A stretch of DNA of 64,000 nucleotides. Source: Curtobacterium flaccumfaciens. Its GTDB lineage: Bacteria > Actinomycetota > Actinomycetes > Actinomycetales > Microbacteriaceae. The position numbers and the translations under genes were made by a program. Where the stretch lies: the NCBI RefSeq assembly GCF_013359815.1, contig NZ_JABMCF010000032.1, positions 62,001 through 126,000 of the forward strand. Reading direction: 5' to 3'. The notes beneath the pieces were generated by a model. It had not been told where the DNA came from. It did no database searches and worked only from the letters and a program-made list of their open reading frames with translations. This document shows, one piece after another, positions 40,914 to 49,847 of this stretch; positions within the stretch are counted from its first letter, which is position 1, and each line of letters opens with the position of its first letter.

Positions 40914-40967
40914 TCTGGTTGACGCGTCATCGAATTGGTTGACGCGTCAACCAATGGGGCGCACACT
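40914..40967 (+). promoter_or_regulatory. Promoter with two operators 20 bp apart, upstream of the VOC gene
   Basis: TTGACG (40939-40944) and CACACT (40962-40967) have a 17-nt spacer, with ATG 6 nt further. A perfect 22-bp palindrome (40934-40955, core TTGACGCGTCAA) covers the -35 and spacer; a second TTGACGCGTCA copy is centred exactly 20 bp upstream. This is a repressor-type layout. Confidence 0.75.
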
Positions 40968-40973
40968 AGGTGC

Positions 40974-41843
40974 ATGCAAACGCACGAACTGCTCGCCGCC
41001 GACACCGGGATGGGCGCCGTCACGCTCCGCGTCGCCGACCTCGACGCGATGATCCGGTACTACCGCGACGGCGTGCGGCTGTCGCTGCTCTCCCACGACG
41101 GCGGCGTCGCCGTGCTCGGCCGGGGCAGCACGCCGATCGTGGTCCTCGAGCACGCCCCCGCGATGCGGCACGCCGGACCCCGCGAGGCCGGGCTGTTCCA
41201 CACGGCGATCCTGTTCGACACCCGTGCCGACCTGGCCGCCGCGCTCTACTCGGTCGCCACGCAGTACCCGGCGGGCTTCACCGGCAGCGCCGACCACCTG
41301 GTGAGCAACGCGTTCTACTTCACCGACCCCGAGGGCAACGGCGTCGAGCTGTACTGGGACCGCGACCGCACCGAGTGGTCGTGGACGCACGGCATGGTCG
41401 ACATGGACACGAAGTACGTCGACCCGAACGCATTCCTGCAGTCCCACCTGACGCAAGACTCCCTGGACACCGCCGCAGCCCGCCCGGGCAAGGTCGGCCA
41501 TGTGCACCTGTCCGTCGGCGACGTCGACGCCGCGCGCTCCTTCTACGTGGACACCCTCGGCTTCGAGACCACCGCCGGCTTCGGCGAGGCCCTGTTCGTC
41601 AGCGCCGGCGGCTACCACCACCACATGGCCATGAACACGTGGAACTCCCGCGGCGCCGGGCGTCGACAGCTCGCACTCGGCCTCGGGCTCGTGCGGATCG
41701 AGGTCCCCGGCGCCGACGACCTCGGCGCCCTGACCGAACGCATGCGGCACGGCGGCGTGGAGCTCGCCGACGACGGCCGGACCGTGGCGTTCGACGACCC
41801 CTGGGCGAACCGCATCGAGGTGGCCACGCCCGGTCGCGGCTGA
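40974..41843 (+). CDS. VOC family protein, catechol-2,3-dioxygenase-like (CatE type)
   Basis: Protein of 289 residues with two glyoxalase/dioxygenase modules: residues about 10-130 (VTLRVADLDAMIRYYRDGVRLSLL..FHTAILFDTRADLAAAL..YFTDPEGNGVELYWDRDR) and 170-285 (GHVHLSVGDVDAARSFYVDTLGFETT..YHHHMAMNTW..DDPWANRIEVATP). This fits the CatE/YfiE-type thiol- or quinone-response dioxygenases, which are often controlled by MarR-type repressors. ATG 40974 is 6 nt after the -10 box. A tandem operator lies upstream. Confidence 0.88.
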   Translation: MQTHELLAADTGMGAVTLRVADLDAMIRYYRDGVRLSLLSHDGGVAVLGRGSTPIVVLEHAPAMRHAGPREAGLFHTAILFDTRADLAAALYSVATQYPAGFTGSADHLVSNAFYFTDPEGNGVELYWDRDRTEWSWTHGMVDMDTKYVDPNAFLQSHLTQDSLDTAAARPGKVGHVHLSVGDVDAARSFYVDTLGFETTAGFGEALFVSAGGYHHHMAMNTWNSRGAGRRQLALGLGLVRIEVPGADDLGALTERMRHGGVELADDGRTVAFDDPWANRIEVATPGRG

Positions 41844-41856
41844 CACGTCGCGGCAC

Positions 41857-41914
41857 TTCGCGCTGACCGACACCCCACGCGCGCCCGGACCCGCGAGGTG
41901 TCGCCCAGCGCGAA
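41857..41914. terminator. Hairpin after the VOC gene
   Basis: TTCGCGCTGACCGACACC (41857-41874) pairs with GGTGTCGCCCAGCGCGAA (41897-41914) except for two central bases; 22-nt loop. Confidence 0.65.
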
Positions 41915-41953
41915 ACCTCCCCACACCGGCCGCCGGAGCGGCAGGATGGACCC

Positions 41954-42520
41954 GTGACTGACGACATCCGGTGGGAGGTGGTCGAGGAGAGCACGCTGTC
42001 GCTCCCCGACCACGAAGCGATCGCAGCGCTGCTCGGGCAGGCCTTCCCCGACTGGTCGCACTGGTACGTGGGCGGCCGGAGCTGGTCCGGCATGCAGCCG
42101 GAACGCCGGGTGCTCGCGCACGACGCCGACGGGGTCGTCCTGGCCCACGTCGGCATCCGCCGCATGTACATCTCCGTCGGCGGCGAAGACGTCCTGGTCG
42201 GCGACACCGGCCTGGTCGCCGTGTCGCCCCGACTGCAGGGCACCGGCGTCGGCCGCGAGCTGATGACCCGGACCGCGGCGGTCCTCGAGGGACTCCGCGT
42301 GCCCTTCGGGTTCCTCGGCGCGGGCGAGGACCGGATCCCCTTCTACGCGAAGCTCGGCTGGCACGAGTTCCCCGAGGCTGTCGGCACCTTCTCGGCGTTC
42401 ACCGCCGAGGGCGCCGGCGTCAGCAACACCGAGCAGGGCGGCTGGATGGCGCTGCCGGTGGCAGCGCAGCTCGAGGACTGGCCCGCCGGGCCGATCTGGC
42501 TGAACGGCCAGCAGGTCTAG
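41954..42520 (+). CDS. GNAT-fold acyltransferase resembling NodA
   Basis: Protein of 188 residues. Its order of motifs follows, from memory, the nodulation acyltransferase NodA: IRWEVVEESTLSLPDHEAIA at the start, GGRSWSGMQPERRVLAHD (41-57), GVVLAHVGIRRMYISVGGED (60-79), VGDTGLVAVSPRLQGTGVGRELM (82-104), LRVPFGFLGAG (114-124), and EDWPAGPIWLNGQQ at the end. The segment RLQGTGVG is the acyl-CoA/ACP loop of GNAT enzymes. NodA adds a fatty acid to a chitin oligosaccharide; no nodB or nodC partner is present, so the substrate here is open. GTG 41954 is the first codon of this conserved stretch. Confidence 0.68.
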   Translation: MTDDIRWEVVEESTLSLPDHEAIAALLGQAFPDWSHWYVGGRSWSGMQPERRVLAHDADGVVLAHVGIRRMYISVGGEDVLVGDTGLVAVSPRLQGTGVGRELMTRTAAVLEGLRVPFGFLGAGEDRIPFYAKLGWHEFPEAVGTFSAFTAEGAGVSNTEQGGWMALPVAAQLEDWPAGPIWLNGQQV

Positions 42521-42534
42521 ACCCGCTTCAGACA

Positions 42535-42580
42535 ACGGACGGGAGGCCCGGTACCAGCTGGTACCGGGCCTCCCGTCCGT
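42535..42580. terminator. 46-bp perfect palindrome (GGAGGCCCGG family)
   Basis: Arms ACGGACGGGAGGCCCGGTAC... and its exact complement, centre AGCT; the same sequence as 2732-2777. It lies between the converging NodA-like and catalase genes. Confidence 0.85.
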
Positions 42581-42598
42581 CAGGTCGTCAAGTGGGGC

Positions 42599-44116
42599 TT
42601 ACGCCTCGACCGCGACCTTCTCCGGGTCCTCGTTGGAGCCCGGCGCGCTCGGCGCGACCGCGGCGCGCACGCGCGCACCCAGCTCCGCGTCGACGTTCGT
42701 CCAGTAGGCGAACACGCGCTCGCGCAGGTCGTCGCGCGTCACCTTCGAGACGTGGCCGGCGATGTTGCCGACCAGGCGCTCACGGGCGGCGTCGTCCAGG
42801 ACCTCGCGGACGAGCGTGCCGGCCTGGCCGAAGTCGTCGTCCTCCGGGTGCAGGGTCGCGGCGGAACGCTGCAGCGCACCGTCGGACTCCCAACCCGGGG
42901 CGTCGTCGGTCGCGTTCGGGTCGGCGTGCGCACCACCGAGCGAGTTCGGCGCGTACACCGGCACCTCGGACTTCTGGAAGTCGAAGCGCATGCCGCCGTC
43001 CTTCGAGTACGAGTGGACCTCGTTCTTCGGGGCGTTCACCGGCAGCTGGGCGTGGTTCGTGCCGACGCGGTACCGGTGTGCGTCCGCGTAGCTGAAGATG
43101 CGCGCCAGGAGCATCTTGTCCGGGCTCGCCGCGATGCCGGGCACGAAGTTCGACGGGGCGAAGGTCGCCTGCTCGATCTGCGCGAAGTAGTTCTCCGGGT
43201 TGCGGTTGAGCTCCATCGTGCCGACCTCGATGAGCGGGTAGTCCGCGTGCGGCCACACCTTCGTCAGGTCGAACGGGTTGAAGCGGTAGGTCGCGGCGTC
43301 CTCGTAGGGCATGACCTGCACCTTGAGGGTCCAGCGCGGGAAGTCCTGACGCTCGATCGCGGCGTGCAGGTCACGGATGTGGAAGTCCGCGTCCTCACCG
43401 GCGATGCGGTCGGCGTCCTCCTGCGTCAGGGTCTTGTGGCCCTGCTCGGTGATGAAGTGGTACTTCACCCAGAAACGCTCGCCCGCGGCGTTGATCCACT
43501 GGTAGGTGTGCGAGCCGAAGCCGTCCATCTCGCGCCAGCTCGCCGGCAGGCCGCGGTCGCCCATCAGCCACGTGACCTGGTGCGCCGACTCGGGCGACAG
43601 GGTCCAGAAGTCCCACTGCATGTCGTGGTCGCGCAGGTGCGAACCCGGCAGGCGCTTCTGCGAGCGGATGAAGTCGGGGAACTTGATGCCGTCGCGGATG
43701 AAGAACACCGGGGTGTTGTTGCCGACGAGGTCGTAGTTGCCCTCTTCGGTGTAGAACTTCAGCGCGAAGCCGCGGGGGTCGCGCCAGGTGTCCGGGGAGC
43801 CCTGCTCGCCAGCGACGGAGGAGAAGCGGGCCAGCATCTCGGTCTGCTTGCCCGGCTGCAGGAACGCGGCACGGGTGAAGCGGGAGACGTCCTGCGTGAC
43901 GGTGAAGGTACCGAAGGCGCCGCCGCCCTTGGCGTGCACGACCCGCTCCGGGACGCGCTCGCGGTTGAACTGGGCGAGCTTCTCGACCAGGTAGTGGTCG
44001 TGGAGCGCGAGGGGACCGTCGGCCCCGACGCCCATCGAGTGCTCGTCGCTCGAGACGGGTGCGCCGCTGTTGGTCGTGGTGGTCGGGGTGCCGGTCGGCG
44101 TGTTCTGGTCGGACAC
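42599..44116 (-). CDS. katA: Catalase (monofunctional heme type)
   Basis: Heme enzyme of 505 residues that turns hydrogen peroxide into water and oxygen. Catalytic His61 in [12 protein letters not shown], Asn134 in VGNNTPVFF, and the heme-ligand Tyr in [14 protein letters not shown] are all present, with [26 protein letters not shown] between them. Length fits a small-subunit clade. GTG 44116 has AGGAGG 4-5 nt upstream. It is downstream of a Fur-type regulator on the same strand with a 95-nt gap, an arrangement known for peroxide-sensing Fur/katA pairs. Confidence 0.96.
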   Translation of the reverse strand: MSDQNTPTGTPTTTTNSGAPVSSDEHSMGVGADGPLALHDHYLVEKLAQFNRERVPERVVHAKGGGAFGTFTVTQDVSRFTRAAFLQPGKQTEMLARFSSVAGEQGSPDTWRDPRGFALKFYTEEGNYDLVGNNTPVFFIRDGIKFPDFIRSQKRLPGSHLRDHDMQWDFWTLSPESAHQVTWLMGDRGLPASWREMDGFGSHTYQWINAAGERFWVKYHFITEQGHKTLTQEDADRIAGEDADFHIRDLHAAIERQDFPRWTLKVQVMPYEDAATYRFNPFDLTKVWPHADYPLIEVGTMELNRNPENYFAQIEQATFAPSNFVPGIAASPDKMLLARIFSYADAHRYRVGTNHAQLPVNAPKNEVHSYSKDGGMRFDFQKSEVPVYAPNSLGGAHADPNATDDAPGWESDGALQRSAATLHPEDDDFGQAGTLVREVLDDAARERLVGNIAGHVSKVTRDDLRERVFAYWTNVDAELGARVRAAVAPSAPGSNEDPEKVAVEA

Positions 44117-44211
44117 GGTTCCTCCTGGAGGTGGGACGTTGGTTCGGTCAGGGGTGCTCGGGTGGTTCGGGGTCCGGCGCGTCGTGCGGCCGGTGCGGTG
44201 GGCGGTCGCCG

Positions 44212-44718
44212 TCAGGCGGGCGTGGGGGCGCCGGGGGCCTGCGCGCTCGCGCCGGGCGCGTCTGGGTGATCGCGCTCCGCGTCGTCGTGTTCCGCGTCGT
44301 CGCGCTCTGCCGCTGCGCAGCGTTCGCAGATGCCCCAGTAGGTGACCTCGGCGGTGGTGACCGCGAAGCCGTGGGTCTCGGACGGTGTCAGGCAGGGCGA
44401 GTGGCCGACCGCACAGTCGACGTCCTCGATCGCGCCGCACAGGGTGCAGACGATGTGGTGGTGGTTGTCACCGGTGCGGCGCTCGTAGCGCGCGGGGCTG
44501 CCGGCCGGTTCGATGCGGCGGACGAGCCCGACGCCGGTCAGGGCGTTCAGCACGCCGTAGACGGCCTGGTGACTGGTGGTCGGCAGCTCCACGGCGAGCG
44601 CGGTGACGATGTCGTCCGCGGTGGCGTGCGGCATCGAGTCCGTCGCTCGGAGTACCGCGAGTCGCGGGGTCGTGACCCGGAGCCCCGAGGAACGGAGCAG
44701 ATCGGCGTCGGCGTCCAT
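44212..44718 (-). CDS. furA: Fur family regulator (FurA/PerR-like)
   Basis: Metal-dependent repressor of 168 residues. The winged helix is [52 protein letters not shown]; metal sites are [14 protein letters not shown] (CxxC pair) and the C-terminal CERC. The last about 30 residues are an Asp/Glu/Ala/Pro tail. Position before katA suggests a peroxide-sensing FurA type. ATG 44718 has GAAAGG 7 nt upstream. The region 44724-44752 is unusually AT-rich for this window and could hold the autoregulatory site. Confidence 0.9.
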   Translation of the reverse strand: MDADADLLRSSGLRVTTPRLAVLRATDSMPHATADDIVTALAVELPTTSHQAVYGVLNALTGVGLVRRIEPAGSPARYERRTGDNHHHIVCTLCGAIEDVDCAVGHSPCLTPSETHGFAVTTAEVTYWGICERCAAAERDDAEHDDAERDHPDAPGASAQAPGAPTPA

Positions 44719-44887
44719 GCTGAGCCTTTCTTTTGCAGGAATCAAGACAACGCGTTCACTGTACACGAGCTTCTGCTGCCGACCAGCGAGGACCCACATG
44801 CCGCTACCGGAATACGAAGTGTCACGATCCGGTCGCGATCAGCTGGGACGACACTGGACCGACCGTTCCGCACGCTAACGTCCGGAC

Positions 44888-46201
44888 ATGTCCACGAGCC
44901 AGGGTCTGCCTGAACAGGCGAACAGCACCGCGGACGTCCGGGGGATCATCGCGAAGCGGGACCTGGTCGTCGACCTCATCCGGACGGCCTGCGTCGTCCT
45001 CGTCGTCATCGTGCACGTCACGATGGTCGGCGTCGCTGCCGATGACCAGGGGGTGCGGGTCACGAGCCCGCTGCAGGAACTCCCCTGGTACGTCGCCGCG
45101 ACCTGGGTCGGACAGGTGATGCCGCTGTTCTTCGTGGTCGGCGGGTTCGCGAGCGCCGTCGGCTGGCGCAGCACCGTCGCCCGTGGTGCGCCGAGCCCCG
45201 CCCGCGACTACCTGGCCACCCGCCTGGTGCGGCTGTTCCGGCCCGCGGTGCCGCTGTTCGTGTTCCTCGCGCTCGGGCTCGGGGTCGCCACGGCCGCGGG
45301 CACGCCGCCGGAGCTGCTGGCCGAGGTCGCGTTCGGCATCGGTTCGCCCCTCTGGTTCCTCGCCGCCTACGGCATCACCCAGTGCTGCGTCCCCGTGATG
45401 ATGCGCCTGCACGAGCGAGCACCGTGGGCCACCCTCGCCGTGCTGCTCGTGCTCGCTGGGGCGGTCGACGCCGTCCGCCTGGCCACCGGTGTGGCCGAGG
45501 TCGGGCTGCTCAACCTCGGACCGGTGTGGCTCTTCGCGCAGCAGCTCGGCTTCCTCTGGGCCGACGGCTGGTTCGCTCGCCGCTCGAAGGTGCTCCTGCT
45601 CGGCATCGCCGTCGCCGCGTACGCCGTGCTCGTGCCGATGACCTCGGTGGGGCTCTGGGCACCCGACATGCTGCAGGACCTCAACCCGCCGATGCTCCCG
45701 CTGGCGTTCCTGGCGATCGCGCAGGCCTGCCTGGTCCAGCTCGTGCACGCGCCGCTCACCCGGCTGATGCGCACGCGGGCCGCCCTCGGGGCCGTGTTCG
45801 TCCTCGGCCGCGACGGCATGACCATCTACCTGTGGCACCTGCCGCTGTTCATCGCGCTGAACGGCGTCGCCCTGCTCGTCGGGGTGCCGTTCCCGGCACC
45901 GGGCTCCGGTCCGTGGTGGGCGTCGCGCATCGTCGCACTCGTGGTGGTGCTCGCCGTCGCGATCGGGGTGGCCCGGGCCCTGCGCTGGTTCGACCGGCCG
46001 CTCCCCCGGCTGCTGCCGTCGGCCGACCGTCCGTCGTGGCCGGTCGTCGCGGTCGCCGCCCTCTGCACGATCGGCCCGGCGTTCCTCGTGATGCAGCTGC
46101 ACCTGTCGTTCGGCGTCGCGCTCGTCGGCGCCGTGGCCGTTCCGGTGGGCGTCTGGCTGCTGTCACGGACCGTCCCGGCACCCGGGGTCGACCGGATCTG
46201 A
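44888..46201 (+). CDS. Acyltransferase family 3 membrane protein
   Basis: Membrane protein of 437 residues with about 10-12 helices. RDLVVDLIRTACVVLVVIVHVTM holds the family's conserved Arg and His, followed by MPLFFVVGGFASAVGW and, late in the protein, GRDGMTIYLWHLPLFIALNG. Such proteins move acyl groups onto sugars or envelope polymers. ATG 44888 is 6 nt after TAACGT (44876-44881), so the mRNA is leaderless. It is divergent from furA. The substrate is unknown. Confidence 0.87.
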   Translation: MSTSQGLPEQANSTADVRGIIAKRDLVVDLIRTACVVLVVIVHVTMVGVAADDQGVRVTSPLQELPWYVAATWVGQVMPLFFVVGGFASAVGWRSTVARGAPSPARDYLATRLVRLFRPAVPLFVFLALGLGVATAAGTPPELLAEVAFGIGSPLWFLAAYGITQCCVPVMMRLHERAPWATLAVLLVLAGAVDAVRLATGVAEVGLLNLGPVWLFAQQLGFLWADGWFARRSKVLLLGIAVAAYAVLVPMTSVGLWAPDMLQDLNPPMLPLAFLAIAQACLVQLVHAPLTRLMRTRAALGAVFVLGRDGMTIYLWHLPLFIALNGVALLVGVPFPAPGSGPWWASRIVALVVVLAVAIGVARALRWFDRPLPRLLPSADRPSWPVVAVAALCTIGPAFLVMQLHLSFGVALVGAVAVPVGVWLLSRTVPAPGVDRI

Positions 46202-46313
46202 ACCGGTTCTCACCGTCGCGGGGCCACGACGGACCCCCGGTGGCCGTCGGGCGGGCGGAGGATGGCTCCGGCGGCGCGAAGGACGAGTCCGCCTGATCCC
46301 CAGGAGGCTCCCC

Positions 46314-47189
46314 ACGCCGTCGACACCCGAGTTCTGGAGCACCTGGCGGTTCGACCCCCTGGCGGCGGTGCTCCTCGTCGTCGCCGCGGTCGCCTACGGC
46401 CGGTGGGTCGTCGGCGCGGCTCGACGGGGTGCCCGCTGGCCGTGGTGGCGCACGCTCGCCTTCGCCACGGCGCTCGTGCTGTTCGGCGTCCTGCAGTTCG
46501 GCATCGTCGGTGTCGACGACGAGCGGTTGCGCTGGGCGTTCGTCCTGCGGGCCGCCCTGCTGTTCTTCGCGGTCCCCACCTTCGCCGCGCTCGGTGCGCC
46601 CGTCGCACTGCTCCGGATCGGAGGCCCGGCTCGCCTTGCGCAGGTCGCCGACGCGGTCATGGGGTCACGACCGGTGCGCCTGCTCGGCAACGCGATCGTC
46701 GCCCCGCTGGTCGCGCTCGCGCTGTTCGCCGTCCTGCTCACCCCGTTCTCGGCGGTGATCCGGGAGTCCCCCGCCTGGGCCGCCGTCATCACCGTGACCG
46801 TGCCGGCACTCGGGTTCGGCCTGCTCGCGCCGCTGTCCGAGGTCGGCGTGCTCGTCTCGTCGACGTTCGCCACGGCCGAGTTCCTGCTCGCGTTCGTCGA
46901 GCTCGTCGTCGACGCGGTGCCCGGCATCGTGCTGCGGATCACGAACCACGTGCTCGACGGGTCCCTCGTGCCCGTGGTCGGGCGGGCCTGGTACCCGTCG
47001 CCCCTGCAGGACCAGCACCTGGCGGGCGACCTGCTGTGGTTCATCGCCGAGGTGGCGGACATCCCAGTCCTCGTCGCCCTGTTCATCCGGTGGCAGCGGA
47101 CCGACCGCCGCGAGGCCCGGGACGTCGACGCCCTGACCGACGAACAGATGGACGAGCTCACCCGAGCGCACCTGCAGCGCCGCAGTTGA
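46314..47189 (+). CDS. CtaG-like cytochrome c oxidase assembly membrane protein
   Basis: Membrane protein with about seven helices, resembling the Gram-positive CtaG (caa3-oxidase assembly) family: PEFWSTWRFDPLAAVLLVVAAVAYG, LAFATALVLFGVLQFGIVG, ALLFFAVPTFAALGAPVALL, VIAPLVALALFAVLL-like segments, and DQHLAGDLLWFIAEVADIPVLVALFIRW. The first standard start, GTG 46368, would remove the conserved TPEFWSTWRFDP segment. An AGGAGG at 46302-46307 stands 6 nt before an ACG codon at 46314 in the right frame. I extend the gene to that codon; the true start could also be 46368. C-terminal residues are soluble. Confidence 0.72.
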   Translation, partial: TPSTPEFWSTWRFDPLAAVLLVVAAVAYGRWVVGAARRGARWPWWRTLAFATALVLFGVLQFGIVGVDDERLRWAFVLRAALLFFAVPTFAALGAPVALLRIGGPARLAQVADAVMGSRPVRLLGNAIVAPLVALALFAVLLTPFSAVIRESPAWAAVITVTVPALGFGLLAPLSEVGVLVSSTFATAEFLLAFVELVVDAVPGIVLRITNHVLDGSLVPVVGRAWYPSPLQDQHLAGDLLWFIAEVADIPVLVALFIRWQRTDRREARDVDALTDEQMDELTRAHLQRRS

Positions 47190-47191
47190 CG

Positions 47192-47250
47192 CTTCGTGAG
47201 CAGCAATGGTCGGGTGCCCGAAGGCGACCCGACCATTCCTGCTCACGAAG
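47192..47250. repeat. TGAGCAG-family hairpin, copy 3 (24-bp stem)
   Basis: CTTCGTGAGCAGCAATGGTC... (47192-47215) pairs with 47227-47250 with one mismatch; loop 11 nt. It lies between the converging CtaG-like and DHA2 genes and probably serves as their terminator. Confidence 0.88.
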
Positions 47251-47262
47251 TGCGCTGGCGCC

Positions 47263-48807
47263 CTACTTCGACGGGGCCCCCGCGGGCTCGGCGTCGGGCT
47301 GCGTGGTGACCGAGCCGGTCTGCTGCCAGGCGACGGTCTGCTTCGGCTTCGCCAGGAACAGTGCGGCGACGATGGCCACGATCAGCACGATCGCCGGCAG
47401 GTAGAGCGACTCACCCATGGCCTTGGAGAACGGCTCGAGCAGGAAGCCCGGCAGCGCGCCGACCTGCTGCTCCGCGCCACCGGCCGTGGCCCCACCGGAC
47501 GACGCCGGGAAGTTCGCGGTGATCCGGGCCTCCATCAGGGCGGCGATGCCGGCGGAACCGAGCACCGCACCGATCTGACGCGTGGTGTTGTAGACACCCG
47601 AGCCGGCACCGGCCAGCTTCGGCGGCAGGTTGCGCGTCGCCGAGACGGACAGCGGTCCCCACATGCAGGCGTTGGCGAGACCGAGGAGCGCGCTCGGCAG
47701 GAGCACCCAGCCCCACTCGGCACCGCTCGACAGCAGGGCGCCGAACCAGAACAGGCCGACCGAGAAGCAGGCGAGCCCGAACGAGGCGACCCAGCGCGGG
47801 TTCCAGCGGTTCAGGTTCTTGCCGACGATCGGCGCGAGCGCGGCGGACAGCACGGCCTGCGGCACGAGGAGCAGTGCGGCCTGGGTCGGCGAGAAGCGCA
47901 GGACGTCCTGGGCCCACAGCATGATCGGCAGCGCGAACGAGGCGATCGCGACACCGACGGCCGTGATGGCGACGTTGGCCAGCGTGAAGTTGCGGTCCTT
48001 GAACAGGCCGAGCGGCAGCAGCGGCTCGCCCTTCTGCACGCCCTGCCAGACGACGAAGCCGGCGAGCACCACGAGACCGACGATGATGAGCGACCACACC
48101 GAGATCGGGCCGGCGATGACGCCCCAGTCGTAGGTCTCGCCCTCCTGGATGCCGAAGACGAGCAGGAACAGGCCCGCTGCCGACAGGAAGATGCCGAGGT
48201 AGTCGAAGCGGTGTCCGTGCCGCTCGAACGACGGCACGAAGCGCTGCGCGAGCACGAAGGCCACGACACCGACGGGGACGTTCACGAAGAAGATCCACTC
48301 CCAGCCGAAGCCGTCGACCAGCAGGCCGCCGACGATCGGACCGACGAGCGACGCGACACCGGCGACGGCGCCCCAGAGACCCATGGCCGCGCCGCGGTTC
48401 TGCGGCGGGAAGATGCGCGTGATGACCGACATGGTCTGCGGGCTCATCATCGCGGCGCCGAGACCCTGCACGACGCGGGCGACGATCAGCACCTCGATCG
48501 AGCCGGCCAGGCCGCACCACAGGCTGGCGAGCGTGAAGACCACGAGGCCGATCTGGTACATGACCTTCGGGCCGAAGCGGTCACCGAGCCGGCCGGTGAT
48601 GAGCAGCGGCACGGCGTAGGCGAGCAGGTAGGCGCTCGTCACCCAGATCACGGAGTTGATGTCCGCGTCGAGCTTCTGGGCGATGGTGGGGGTGGCGACC
48701 GACACGATGGTCGAGTCGACGAGGATCATGAAGAACCCGACGACGAGTGCCCACAGGGCAGGCCACGGCTTCTTCTCGGTCGTCCGCGGAGGCGTGACGG
48801 TGGTCAT
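47263..48807 (-). CDS. DHA2-family (EmrB/QacA-type) drug:proton antiporter
   Basis: MFS exporter of 514 residues with about 14 helices. VGFFMILVDSTIVSVATPTIAQKL holds the conserved Asp of helix 1; motif A GRLGDRFGPKVMY; MSVITRIFPPQNRGAAMGLWG; motif C GVASLVGPIVGGLLVDGFGWEWIFFVNVPVG. These exporters expel hydrophobic drugs or dyes. ATG 48807 overlaps the stop of the upstream PadR gene by 4 nt (ATGA), so regulator and pump are co-translated. Confidence 0.92.
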   Translation of the reverse strand: MTTVTPPRTTEKKPWPALWALVVGFFMILVDSTIVSVATPTIAQKLDADINSVIWVTSAYLLAYAVPLLITGRLGDRFGPKVMYQIGLVVFTLASLWCGLAGSIEVLIVARVVQGLGAAMMSPQTMSVITRIFPPQNRGAAMGLWGAVAGVASLVGPIVGGLLVDGFGWEWIFFVNVPVGVVAFVLAQRFVPSFERHGHRFDYLGIFLSAAGLFLLVFGIQEGETYDWGVIAGPISVWSLIIVGLVVLAGFVVWQGVQKGEPLLPLGLFKDRNFTLANVAITAVGVAIASFALPIMLWAQDVLRFSPTQAALLLVPQAVLSAALAPIVGKNLNRWNPRWVASFGLACFSVGLFWFGALLSSGAEWGWVLLPSALLGLANACMWGPLSVSATRNLPPKLAGAGSGVYNTTRQIGAVLGSAGIAALMEARITANFPASSGGATAGGAEQQVGALPGFLLEPFSKAMGESLYLPAIVLIVAIVAALFLAKPKQTVAWQQTGSVTTQPDAEPAGAPSK

Positions 48808-49412
48808 CGAGTGGTTTCCTTGCTGTTCGTGGTGGTGTCTGCGGACGCTACGGAGGCGTCCCAGGAGATGTGGCCGGCGGCGATCCGGTCGGCCGTGGCG
48901 GCGAGCCACTCGATCTGCGTCGTGAGCATGGCACGCACGTACGACACGTCGAGCCAGTACCGCTCGGGCAGGTCCTTCGCTCGGACGATCCCGAGGATCT
49001 CGTCCGCCTCGTCGCGCTGGGCCTGGAGTGCGGTGACCCGCGCACGGAGGGCGGACTCGGCCTCGTCGACCGACAGGTTCTCGATCTCGGCGACGGCCAG
49101 GTGGAAGACGGGGTACTCCTCGGCCGGTTCGGCGATCAGCCGGACGAGCCCCTCGTGCAGGGCCGTCCACCCGTCGTCCGTGATGGCGTAGGTGGTGCGT
49201 TCCGGACGGTTGCCCGCCCGGTCGGTCCCCACGACCTCGGCGAGGCCGAGCTCCACCAGGCGGCCGACCTGGTGGTACAGGGTGCCGGGCCGGACCTTGA
49301 CGTTCCGGCCGTCCCGTCGGTGCGTCATCGTCTGGAACATCTCGTAGGGATGCGTCGGCCCCTCGGCCAGGAGCCCGAGCGCGGCGAACGCGAGTGGCGT
49401 GAGCGACGGCAC
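48804..49412 (-). CDS. PadR family regulator of the DHA2 pump
   Basis: Regulator of 202 residues. N-terminal PadR winged helix: LTPLAFAALGLLAEGPTHPYEMFQTM, KVRPGTLYHQVGRLVELGLAEVVGTDRAGNRPERTTYAITDDG; then a Vir-type C-terminal helical domain with LRARVTALQAQRDEADEIL. GTG 49412 has GGAGG 5 nt upstream. Overlap with the pump gene and the palindrome at 49445-49460 suggest it represses its own operon until a pump substrate binds (as known for LmrR-like systems). Confidence 0.9.
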   Translation of the reverse strand: MPSLTPLAFAALGLLAEGPTHPYEMFQTMTHRRDGRNVKVRPGTLYHQVGRLVELGLAEVVGTDRAGNRPERTTYAITDDGWTALHEGLVRLIAEPAEEYPVFHLAVAEIENLSVDEAESALRARVTALQAQRDEADEILGIVRAKDLPERYWLDVSYVRAMLTTQIEWLAATADRIAAGHISWDASVASADTTTNSKETTR

Positions 49413-49444
49413 ACGTGCCTCCAGTCCGCTTGTTCGTTGTTGAC

Positions 49445-49460
49445 TATTCGAAGTGGAATA
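49445..49460. promoter_or_regulatory. TATTC-N6-GAATA palindrome upstream of the PadR-pump operon
   Basis: Perfect 5-bp arms around GAAGTG, 33-48 nt before the PadR start, in a stretch that is AT-rich for this genome. Candidate PadR operator by position. Confidence 0.45.
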
Positions 49461-49590
49461 TACGCGTTGGAACAGACATGAACAACCGCACAGCAAGGGC
49501 CGGCCTGGAGGCCCGTGGCCGTCCCGGCGTGTCGCGCGCGCCCCGTAGACTGGTCGCGTCCCCCCACCCCTGAAGTGCTGGAGAGAACAC

Positions 49591-49842
49591 GTGCCAACGA
49601 TCGTCGTCGAGGTCATGCCCAAGGCCGAGATCCTCGACCCCCAGGGGAAGGCCGTGGGCAACGCCCTGGCCCGCCTCGGCAAGGCCGACCTGACCAACGT
49701 CCGCATCGGCAAGCGCTTCGAGGTGACCGTCGACGGCCCCGTCGACGACGCCAAGCTCGCCGAGGTCCGCGACATCGCAGCCGACGTCTTCTCGAACGCG
49801 GTCATCGAGGACGTCGTGTCCGTGACCGTCGAAGGCCAGTGA
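49591..49842 (+). CDS. purS: FGAM synthase subunit PurS
   Basis: Small subunit of phosphoribosylformylglycinamidine synthase, 83 residues, which bridges PurQ and Pur[31 protein letters not shown] and [13 protein letters not shown] are the family pattern. GTG 49591 has GGAGAG upstream; TAGACT at about 49547-49552 is a likely -10 box. First gene of the purS-purQ-purL operon. Confidence 0.95.
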   Translation: MPTIVVEVMPKAEILDPQGKAVGNALARLGKADLTNVRIGKRFEVTVDGPVDDAKLAEVRDIAADVFSNAVIEDVVSVTVEGQ

Positions 49843-49847
49843 CCCGG

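Noticed and set aside
44724..44752. A defined Fur box upstream of furA
   Set aside because: The stretch is AT-rich, but I could not match it to a consensus with confidence, so it is only mentioned in the gene entry.
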